From NCBI GenBank assembly GCA_023441845.1, contig JAEZNF010000532.1, positions 1-5,468 of the forward strand: DNA of 5,468 bases, given 5' to 3'. The notes under the pieces were generated by a model. It did no database searches, was not told the DNA's origin, and was given only the letters and a program-made list of their open reading frames with translations. The translations under genes and the position numbers were made by a program. This stretch comes from Bacillota bacterium. GTDB taxonomy: Bacteria > Bacillota > Clostridia > Acetivibrionales > DSM-2933. Positions 1-4,879 of the stretch are shown here, in pieces (the first letter of the stretch is position 1; each line of letters begins with the position of its first letter).

Positions 1-1
1 G

Positions 2-301
2 CATACCACAAGACATGCCGAGTTGGTAGAATTGGAATCGGGTGGATTTGTTGTAGACACTCCTGGGTTCAGTTCATATGAATTAATTGATATCCCACAC
101 GGGGAACTGGAGCTCTATTACCCTGAATTCGAAGCATATCTCAACACATGCAGGTTTACACGCTGCAGCCATATAAGCGAGCCGTCCTGTACCGTTAAAG
201 AGGCAGTTGATAAGGGAGATATCAGTAAGGATAGATATTTAAGATATGCGCAGTTTTATAACACTTTAAAGAAACAGGAAGATTTAAAGTACAAAAAGTA
301 G
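2..301 (+). CDS. rsgA: RsgA, ribosome small-subunit-dependent GTPase, C-terminal part
   Basis: The last 99 codons of RsgA (YjeQ/CpgA), a circularly permuted GTPase that checks late maturation of the 30S subunit; the 5' part lies outside the window. The fragment opens inside the switch region with HTTRHAEL, the usual continuation of GxGKHTTR, followed by the G3 motif VVDTPGF at fragment residues 17-23. Next comes the family zinc knuckle C-x4-C-x-H-x5-C (C50, C55, H57, C63) in the context CRFTRCSH and EPSC, then the C-terminal helices with KDRYLRY. The reading frame is open from base 2, so the TTG at 23, an ordinary Leu codon within HAELVEL, is not a start. The stop is TAG at 299-301. The gene is co-directional with rpe 35 nt downstream and belongs to the Firmicute prpC-prkC-rsgA-rpe-thiN run. 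Nothing appears degenerate in the visible part. Confidence 0.97.
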   Translation, partial: HTTRHAELVELESGGFVVDTPGFSSYELIDIPHGELELYYPEFEAYLNTCRFTRCSHISEPSCTVKEAVDKGDISKDRYLRYAQFYNTLKKQEDLKYKK

Positions 302-336
302 CATAAGTTCTTTTACCGGAAAGGAAAGATTAGAAA

Positions 337-1002
337 GTGATTAAGATTGCTCCATCCATATTATCAGCGGATTTTTCCAGATTGGGTGAGGAAATAGAAA
401 AACTTGAAAAAGCAAACGCCGATCTTATACATATAGATGTTATGGATGGCCGGTTTGTGCCCAATATAACAATAGGACCGCCTGTAGTTAAGTCATTAAG
501 GCCTATTTCAAAGCTTCCCTTTGATGTACATCTTATGATAGAAGATCCGGATATGTATATTGACAGTTTTATAGATGCAGGTGCCGATTTGATATCGGTT
601 CATGTTGAAGCCTGCAAACACCCGGACAGCACTATACAAAGAATCAAGGCAAGAGGAAAGAAAGCGTCAGTAGTATTAAATCCAGCAACCTCGCTTAATA
701 CTATCGAGCAGATATTAAGCGAGGTTGATATGGTTCTTCTTATGACTGTCAACCCCGGCTTTGGCGGACAGGCTTTTATTGAATCCAGTATTGACAAGGT
801 AAGGGACCTTAAGGAAATGATTTGCCGGAAAGGCTTAAAAGTTGATATTGAGGTTGACGGAGGCATAAACCTTAGTAATATTCACCGTATAACTGAAGCC
901 GGAGCCAATATAATTGTTGCAGGTAATACCATTTTTAAGGCTGACGATACCGCAGGCATAATAAGAGAACTCAAGGAAAAGGCTTTCAAGGAGGGGCAAT
1001 GA
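337..1002 (+). CDS. rpe: Ribulose-phosphate 3-epimerase
   Basis: Interconverts D-ribulose 5-phosphate and D-xylulose 5-phosphate in the cytosolic pentose phosphate pathway. It is a full-length TIM barrel of 221 residues, the usual family length. Visible motifs in order: IAPSILSADF (Ser7), IHIDVMDGRFVPN with metal/catalytic residues His32, Asp34 and Met36, DVHLMI with His65, the flexible phosphate loop MTVNPGFGGQ (136-145), and IEVDGGI with the second catalytic acid Asp174. The last phosphate-binding loop reads VAGNTIF, where VAGSAIF is more common; the glycine is kept, so I expect activity. The start is GTG at 337: it gives the canonical MIKIAPSILSADF N-terminus and has AAGGAAAG at 321-328, 8 nt upstream. 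Its TGA stop overlaps the thiN ATG, so translation is probably coupled. A perfect 15-bp inverted repeat lies within the gene at 686-727. Confidence 0.98.
   Translation: MIKIAPSILSADFSRLGEEIEKLEKANADLIHIDVMDGRFVPNITIGPPVVKSLRPISKLPFDVHLMIEDPDMYIDSFIDAGADLISVHVEACKHPDSTIQRIKARGKKASVVLNPATSLNTIEQILSEVDMVLLMTVNPGFGGQAFIESSIDKVRDLKEMICRKGLKVDIEVDGGINLSNIHRITEAGANIIVAGNTIFKADDTAGIIRELKEKAFKEGQ
686..727. repeat. Perfect 15-bp inverted repeat inside rpe
   Basis: Bases 686-700 (CAACCTCGCTTAATA) are the exact reverse complement of 713-727, separated by a 12-nt loop (701-712). The sequence encodes the Rpe segment around TSLNTIEQILSEV. A perfect 15-bp stem within 42 bp is not expected by chance at this scale and would form a stable hairpin in the mRNA. 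Neither strand has a T-run directly after the stem, so it is not a standard intrinsic terminator. Its function is unknown; mRNA processing, stability or translational pausing are possible. Confidence 0.9.
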
Positions 1003-1634
1003 CAGCTGTAATTGTCTGTAACGGAAGCATAGAAGACTATGACTACATAACGAAGTATTTCAAGGGTTCAGGATTGATAATCAGTGTGGACGGCGGTGCA
1101 GCTCATCTAAGGAAGCTCAAAATCAAACCCGATATAATGGTGGGAGACTTTGATTCAATAAAAAAAGATGATTTTGACTATTTTAAGGGTTTGTCTGTTG
1201 AAATAATGGAATTTCCGGCTAAAAAAGATAAAACCGATACTGAGATTGCCGTGGAGCTTGCCATAGAAAAAGGTTTTAATAATATTGTCTTTGTCGGTGG
1301 AACAGGCAGCCGCCTGGACCATTCTCTTGCAAATATTCTCATATTGAAAAAGCTTTTAAAAAGTGGCGTAAAAGGAACCATTGCCGATAAGCATAATGAA
1401 ATAACCCTGATTGACAGCAGTATTGAAATAAAAAAAGAGAAGGACGTAAAGATTACACTTCTTTCGCTGACAGATAAAACAGAAGGCGTAACAACAAAAG
1501 GATTGTTGTACGCCCTTAATAATGCCACATTAGAGCTTGGATCAAGCTGGGGAATAAGCAATGAATTCACAGAAGAAAGCGCCGGAATCACTATAAAAAG
1601 CGGACTTCTTCTGGTTATCAAATCCAGAGACTAA
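999..1634 (+). CDS. thiN: Thiamine pyrophosphokinase
   Basis: Transfers pyrophosphate from ATP to thiamine, giving the cofactor thiamine diphosphate in one step. The 211 residues match the family length. The N-terminal catalytic domain shows VCNGSI, SVDGGAAHL (Asp31), PDIMVGDFDSI with the acidic pair Asp50/Asp52, KKDKTDTEIA (Asp77, Asp80) and GGTGSRLDHSLANI (101-114; Arg105, Asp107, His108). The C-terminal thiamine-binding beta domain ends with GVTTKGLLYAL and SSWGISNEF (about 182-190). The ATG at 999 overlaps the rpe TGA (ATGA), and AAGGAGG at 988-994 within the rpe 3' end gives a strong SD about 4 nt away. It is the last gene of the operon. Its TAA (1632-1634) overlaps the stop codon of the opposing rqcH, so no spacer remains for a terminator. 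Thiamine diphosphate serves transketolase, which also uses the Rpe product, so the rpe-thiN pairing makes metabolic sense. Confidence 0.95.
   Translation: MTAVIVCNGSIEDYDYITKYFKGSGLIISVDGGAAHLRKLKIKPDIMVGDFDSIKKDDFDYFKGLSVEIMEFPAKKDKTDTEIAVELAIEKGFNNIVFVGGTGSRLDHSLANILILKKLLKSGVKGTIADKHNEITLIDSSIEIKKEKDVKITLLSLTDKTEGVTTKGLLYALNNATLELGSSWGISNEFTEESAGITIKSGLLLVIKSRD
1485..1514 (-). terminator. Stem-loop in thiN, possible antisense terminator for rqcH
   Basis: GGCGTAACAACA (1485-1496) pairs with TGTTGTACGCC (1504-1514), an 11-bp stem with one bulged A and a 7-nt loop. Read on the - strand it lies about 117 nt beyond the rqcH stop and is followed by TTCTGTTTTAT, a broken U-rich tract. Because rqcH and thiN overlap tail to tail, any rqcH terminator must sit inside thiN, and this is the best hairpin I found there. 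The T-tract is weak, so the assignment is tentative. Confidence 0.3.
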
Positions 1635-3391
1635 TCACACATAAGCCTTTTCACAATTTTTTCATCCGGAGTGACAATAATAGTTTTAAAACTGGAATAT
1701 GTGACCATACCGGGCTTGGAGCCGGGAGGCTTTTTTACATTTTTAACCTGAGTATAATCTACCGGAACACCTGAGGAGAGTTTTGCCTTACTGTGGTATG
1801 CTGCAATTAAAGCAGCTTCGAGCAGGGTGCTGTTGGGTATTTCCTTCTGCTGATTTTTAATAATTGTATGGGAACCCGGTATATTTCTGGTATGCAGCCA
1901 TATATCATTAAAAGAGGACTGCTTAAGGGTCAGAAGGTCATTCTGCCTGTTGTTCTTTCCAACCAGTATGTCGTAACCGTCAGATGACTTGAAATGCAGC
2001 GGAGATGACGGTTTTATATTCTTGTTTTTGTTTTTCAGGCCTTTAGAAGACAGGTATCCCTGTTCCATCAATTCATGCCGAACCTCATCAATTTCCTGGA
2101 CTGTACTGCAGTTTTCTAGAAGCTGAAGCACCCCTTCAAGGTATTGCATTTCCCTTTGATTTTCTTCCAACTGCTTATTGGTAGAAATAAAGGCACTTTT
2201 GGCTTTTGAATACTGTTTGAAATACCTCTGCGCGTTTTCCTGAGGAGAGAGGTTTTCGTCCAGCGGGATATCCAGGTATTCGCTGTTCTCACTGTAATAA
2301 TTCAGAAGAGATACCTTTTTTACGTTCTTTTCCATACAGTATATATTAGCTGTAATGAGTTCGCCAAAAAGCTTGAGCTTATCCCTGTCCGCTACCTCTC
2401 TGAGCTTATCAAACTGAAGCGCAAGTTTTTTGTTACACCTGTCCAGATTGTTATTCAATACTTTTAATACATCCGATTTCTTTTGCTTTGAACGTTCTAT
2501 CCTATCTTTTTCAAGGTAAAAGAGGTCGAGTACATTGCTCATTGAGGGAAAATGCTTTGTGCCGGGAAACTGCTGTATAGGCAGGCAGTGGAAATCAAGG
2601 GGCTTGTTATTAAGCCTGGTGTCAAAGATTATGCAGGGATTAAACAAGCAGCCGGAGATTTTTTCTATAACCTCCTTAAGTGCTTTCAAAAGAGAATCAA
2701 TTTCAGCCCCGGAAAGGCTTGAAAATGGCTTGCTCCCGTCTATTCCGGCAAGGAAGCATACTTCTTTGCAAAGAAGCGGACTGAACCCTTTAATACTGTT
2801 TAAAAGATGTTTTTCCACACCACTTCCGGATACTGCCTTTGATTCGGCAATGAATTTATCCAAATCCAGTGTTTCGGGGTTTGTTTTGTCCTGCGGCGGG
2901 GGTGATATATAGGCTCTGCCCGGCATAATTTCCCTGACACGGTTAACTTCGCTGTCGATATGTTTTATGGAGTCGAGTATTTTACCATCTGCGTTTAATA
3001 GAATTATATTACTGTGACGTCCCATGATTTCAATAATCAGTCTTTTTTCGGTCAGGTCACCAAGTTCGTTAACTGATTCGGCAGTAATGGTGACAATTCT
3101 TTCAAAATTGTGGAACTCGATACCTGTGATTTTACCGCCCGATAAGTGCTTCCTCAGGAGCATGCAAAACACAGGCGGGGCTAATGGGTTATCCTTTGAA
3201 GAATCGGTCAGATGAATTCTGGGATAACTCGGGTTTGCACTTAAAAGAAGCTTTAAATTCCGGCCTTTGGCTCTTATATTAATTATAATTTCATCCGATT
3301 CCGGCTGAAATATTTTTTCGATACGGCCTCCGGTTAGTACTTCGGAAAGCTCGTTAACTATACATTTAACAACAATTCCATCAAAAGGCAA
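1631..3391 (-). CDS. rqcH: RqcH, NFACT-family ribosome quality-control factor
   Basis: RqcH (older annotation: fibronectin-binding protein A/YloA; Rqc2/NEMF homologue) binds obstructed 50S subunits carrying peptidyl-tRNA, recruits tRNA-Ala and drives C-terminal alanine tailing that marks stalled peptides for proteolysis. The protein has 586 residues, full family length. NFACT-N at the start shows MPFDG, GGRIEKIFQPESDE (21-34) and FCMLLRKHLSGGKI (75-88). A helical HhH-like region lies at about 180-245, and a charged coiled coil spans about 290-430. NFACT-R (DUF814) at about 463-575 shows DGYDILVGKNNRQND, DIWLHTRNIPGSH (496-508), VPVDYT and VKKPPGSKPGMV. The tRNA-contact pair that is Asp-Arg in Bacillus subtilis appears as Glu97-Arg98. 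The start is TTG, supported by the MPFDG N-terminus and an AAAGGAG 8 nt upstream; no nearby ATG or GTG competes. Its stop overlaps thiN's stop on the other strand. Confidence 0.96.
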   Translation of the reverse strand: MPFDGIVVKCIVNELSEVLTGGRIEKIFQPESDEIIINIRAKGRNLKLLLSANPSYPRIHLTDSSKDNPLAPPVFCMLLRKHLSGGKITGIEFHNFERIVTITAESVNELGDLTEKRLIIEIMGRHSNIILLNADGKILDSIKHIDSEVNRVREIMPGRAYISPPPQDKTNPETLDLDKFIAESKAVSGSGVEKHLLNSIKGFSPLLCKEVCFLAGIDGSKPFSSLSGAEIDSLLKALKEVIEKISGCLFNPCIIFDTRLNNKPLDFHCLPIQQFPGTKHFPSMSNVLDLFYLEKDRIERSKQKKSDVLKVLNNNLDRCNKKLALQFDKLREVADRDKLKLFGELITANIYCMEKNVKKVSLLNYYSENSEYLDIPLDENLSPQENAQRYFKQYSKAKSAFISTNKQLEENQREMQYLEGVLQLLENCSTVQEIDEVRHELMEQGYLSSKGLKNKNKNIKPSSPLHFKSSDGYDILVGKNNRQNDLLTLKQSSFNDIWLHTRNIPGSHTIIKNQQKEIPNSTLLEAALIAAYHSKAKLSSGVPVDYTQVKNVKKPPGSKPGMVTYSSFKTIIVTPDEKIVKRLMCD

Positions 3392-3399
3392 ATGTTACA

Positions 3400-3406
3400 C
3401 TCCTTT
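3400..3406 (-). promoter_or_regulatory. Ribosome binding site deciding the TTG start of rqcH
   Basis: On the - strand this reads AAAGGAG, with 8 nt before the TTG at 3391-3389. This spacing fixes TTG as the start. The only nearby alternative, a GTG overlapping the SD, is followed at once by TAA. Confidence 0.85.
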
Positions 3407-3429
3407 AAACTAAGATTTCTTGGAAAGTT

Positions 3430-3531
3430 ATGGAATCTGTGTTGTCGAAACCATACCAAAAGGAAAACCCCTGGAATATTGACGGTAAAACCAATCCTTA
3501 TGGGGTTCTCCTGATATTAAGGACAGGTTAA
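3430..3531 (+). CDS. Possible 33-codon small ORF in the intergenic region (doubtful)
   Basis: An ATG-to-TAA ORF on the strand opposite rqcH, encoding 33 residues; the middle reads KPYQKENPWNIDGKTNPYG. The frame is open for 7 codons before the ATG, and after the TAA it continues without a stop for another 26 codons. I do not recognise the product and see no membrane segment. The only SD-like sequence, GGAAAG at 3422-3427, lies just 2 nt from the ATG, which is poor. If real it would be transcribed divergently from rqcH and end ahead of the hairpin/terminator region at 3513-3649. It may equally be a chance ORF within the rqcH leader or a remnant of a lost gene. Confidence 0.2.
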   Translation: MESVLSKPYQKENPWNIDGKTNPYGVLLILRTG

Positions 3532-3628
3532 AATATAACTTCCGCTAATCTTTTTCTACTTAAATCATGGAGTACCATGGGTGCTGAAAAAGAATCGGAA
3601 GTAATATTTTAAGTCCTCCTAAATATTT
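3513..3628. repeat. Long imperfect palindrome (large stem-loop) between rqcH and the proline-rich gene
   Basis: The core arms are 3528-3544 (TTAAAATATAACTTCCG) and 3596-3612 (CGGAAGTAATATTTTAA), paired at 16 of 17 positions. The stem continues inward, after a 2-nt bulge (3545-3546), as 3547-3556 paired with 3586-3595 at 9 of 10 positions. The tip is CATGG (3566-3570), loop AGTA, CCATG (3575-3579). Weaker pairing extends outward through GGA/TCC blocks and an AT-rich block to about 3513 and 3628. No transposase or target-site duplication was seen. It could be a structured RNA, a terminator complex or a MITE-like element. A single copy in one window cannot separate these. Confidence 0.85.
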
Positions 3629-3649
3629 AAACCTTAGCTTCCGTTTTTT
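3596..3649 (+). terminator. Terminator-like hairpin with T6 tract, probably bidirectional
   Basis: CGGAAG (3596-3601) pairs with CTTCCG (3638-3643), extended by TAA (3602-3604) with TTA (3634-3636) across a bulged G. An inner helix of TATTT (3605-3609) with AAATA (3621-3625) follows. TTTTTT at 3644-3649 comes immediately after, as in an intrinsic terminator on the + strand. On the - strand the same stem is followed by ATTCTTTTTC, and it lies about 50 nt past the stop of the 333-residue gene, so it can also terminate that gene. Its left arm is the right arm of the larger palindrome, so the two folds exclude each other. Confidence 0.6.
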
Positions 3650-3689
3650 ATTAAGAGTATAACATGAAAGTTAAGGCACATCAATTTAT

Positions 3690-4691
3690 TTATCTCTGTG
3701 CCAGCCTTATTTCCATCCAATCAAAAGCAATCCAGTCATTTGGACCTGAACTTGAAGTGTTTTCTATAACAATCCTGTTATTTCTCCTTACATTGATATT
3801 GAATGTAAGAGGCTGCCAGTTATTAAAACGTCCGCCTGAAGGCCTTCCGTGCTCTAAATTTACAGGGCCGTTATGAACTACTGTATCGTTAACGGTTATT
3901 CTCAAGGAATATTGCCTTACAGGTACATTGTAGTGATCGTCAAGAACAGCACTTATTATAATCTGAGCCCTCTGGTTTCCGGGGACAAGCAAAAACGGAG
4001 CTATATCCATTGTCCATACTCCACGGTTTCCGGTATACAATATATCGGCATTTCCACTCGGATTGCCGTAATTTGGGTATCCGGTGAGTTCCTTAAAGAA
4101 CGATATCGACGGTATGGTAGGGTTATTGCTAATTACCGGTGGAGGATCGGTATTCGGTACACGGATTGTCATATCTGCATCCTCGTACATACCCATTAAA
4201 TTAATATCTCCGGTTCCGAACGGCATCTGATTGTTAATGTACGGGCATGTAGGCTGAACCATTGGATTCTGATACATAGGCTGCATATACATGCAAGGTG
4301 TTTGCGGCATCATGGGCGCTGCCTGGGGTACTTGCGGAGCAGCAGTTTCAGGTAAAACCGAACCGGGTATGTTCATTTCCTGTGAAGGCATAACGTACGG
4401 TGTAAATGGTGACTTTGCAGGTACAGTCGGTGTGAATTGTGACTTTGAAGGTACAGTCGGTTGTGCTGCCTTTTCAGGCGGCATAACCGGCGGAGCTTCT
4501 GCAGGCGCCATCTGGGGTGGTTGTTTTTGAACCGGTGGAACATTGGGTGCAGTGTTTGCCTCCGGTTGAACATTGGGTGCTGCAGGTATGTTAAATGACG
4601 GTGCTGTTGGCTGTGAAGACGGCATTGCAGCCGGTATATTCTTTCTGCCGTATCCTGAATTTGAATGATAGGAACCTCTAAAAGGCATCAT
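3690..4691 (-). CDS. Proline-rich protein with C-terminal beta-rich, CBM-like domain
   Basis: Not assigned to a known family by name. The 333 residues split into a Pro/Ala/Gln/Val-rich low-complexity region (about 18-130), a Met/Tyr/Pro/Cys patch around CMYMQPMYQNPM and PTCPYINN (133-154; the only cysteines are C133 and C149), and a globular C-terminal part (about 190-333). That part alternates beta-like segments such as YSLRITVNDTVVHNG and FNINVRRNNRIVIEN and ends DWIAFDWMEIRL. The final strand and overall pattern recall galactose-binding/CBM6/35-type beta-sandwiches; this is inference. There is no signal peptide, transmembrane segment or sorting motif. The Met/Tyr/Pro/Cys patch resembles spore-coat proteins, which also lack signal peptides, so a spore-surface role is one possibility. 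The ATG at 4691 is supported by GGGAGG 9 nt upstream. Two pairs of 30-bp tandem repeats lie in the N-terminal half. It probably ends at the hairpin near 3600-3640. Confidence 0.85.
   Translation of the reverse strand: MMPFRGSYHSNSGYGRKNIPAAMPSSQPTAPSFNIPAAPNVQPEANTAPNVPPVQKQPPQMAPAEAPPVMPPEKAAQPTVPSKSQFTPTVPAKSPFTPYVMPSQEMNIPGSVLPETAAPQVPQAAPMMPQTPCMYMQPMYQNPMVQPTCPYINNQMPFGTGDINLMGMYEDADMTIRVPNTDPPPVISNNPTIPSISFFKELTGYPNYGNPSGNADILYTGNRGVWTMDIAPFLLVPGNQRAQIIISAVLDDHYNVPVRQYSLRITVNDTVVHNGPVNLEHGRPSGGRFNNWQPLTFNINVRRNNRIVIENTSSSGPNDWIAFDWMEIRLAQR
4399..4458 (-). repeat. Two tandem 30-bp units coding a 10-residue repeat
   Basis: Units 4399-4428 and 4429-4458 differ at only a few bases and encode TVPSKSQFTP and TVPAKSPFTP (residues 79-98 of the proline-rich protein). 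The DNA-level similarity suggests a recent in-frame duplication that could vary in copy number. Confidence 0.85.
4532..4591 (-). repeat. Second 30-bp direct repeat in the proline-rich region
   Basis: CCGGTGGAACATTGGGTGC at 4532-4550 recurs at 4562-4580 as CCGGTTGAACATTGGGTGC, a single difference. The period of 30 bp equals that of the repeat at 4399-4458. The copies encode the two APNV blocks at residues 38-41 and 48-51; the remainder of each unit has diverged. Confidence 0.75.
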
Positions 4692-4879
4692 TTTATATTT
4701 CCTCCCTTATAAAAATAATAGGCTGATTGTGTGTTCCGAAATAATATCTCATACCATGATATTCAGGAGAAAACAGTTATGTTACTATATGGATCGCTTA
4801 AAATGCCGATGAAAATTTGACTGTGCGCTATTCTATAAAGTGGAAAGTTTAGTAAGTTGGTAGTTATACTTAATAACGG
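4692..4879. other. Intergenic region upstream of the proline-rich gene
   Basis: This 188-bp AT-rich spacer separates two - strand genes. It holds the SD of the downstream gene (4701-4706) and a small inverted repeat at 4743-4763 (AATATC and CAT pairing with ATG and ATATT around a short loop, with a 2-nt bulge), which could be an operator or leader hairpin. No clear sigma-A promoter or intrinsic terminator for the upstream gene was found. Its length suggests the 333-residue gene may have its own promoter. Confidence 0.4.

Larger units (their letters stand above)
3430..3650 (+). ncRNA. Candidate small RNA with alternative folds and a UCCUCCU loop
   Basis: A + strand transcript ending at the T6 tract (3644-3649) would contain the large palindrome and the terminator hairpin. 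The terminator loop (3610-3620) reads UAAGUCCUCCU, complementary to Shine-Dalgarno sequences. A CU-rich loop in a terminated hairpin is a known design of Gram-positive regulatory RNAs that pair with ribosome binding sites. No + strand gene lies downstream, so a leader or attenuator role for a following gene is unlikely. The 5' end is not defined by a convincing promoter; 3430 is a nominal limit. It fits no RNA family I recognise. Confidence 0.3.

Noticed and set aside
1536..1549. AGCTTG-GAT-CAAGCT palindrome in thiN.
   Set aside because: A 6-bp stem with a 3-nt loop and no T-run on either strand; it encodes ordinary ThiN residues and is within chance expectation.
1720..1736. AGCC-GGGA-GGCT stem followed by T6 on the + strand, about 86 nt past the thiN stop; resembles a short thiN terminator inside rqcH.
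   Set aside because: The stem has only 4 bp, and the sequence is dictated by the conserved NFACT-R motif VKKPPGSKPG on the other strand, so the resemblance is probably coincidental. It could still function, but I would not annotate it.
3464..3507. AACCCC and GGGGTT inverted pair in the rqcH leader, as a possible riboswitch stem.
   Set aside because: Only 6 bp around a loop of about 30 nt, with no recognisable riboswitch consensus and no sequestration of the rqcH ribosome binding site.
3614..3620. AGGAGGA on the - strand, a perfect Shine-Dalgarno sequence.
   Set aside because: No ATG, GTG or TTG lies at a usable distance downstream, and the next in-frame stretches are short, so it does not mark a gene on that strand.
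4783..4791. CATATAGTA on the - strand, matching a sigma-K type -10 element (CATAnnnTA), upstream of the proline-rich gene.
   Set aside because: No suitable -35 (AC about 16-17 nt upstream) is present, and such a short match is expected by chance in AT-rich DNA.
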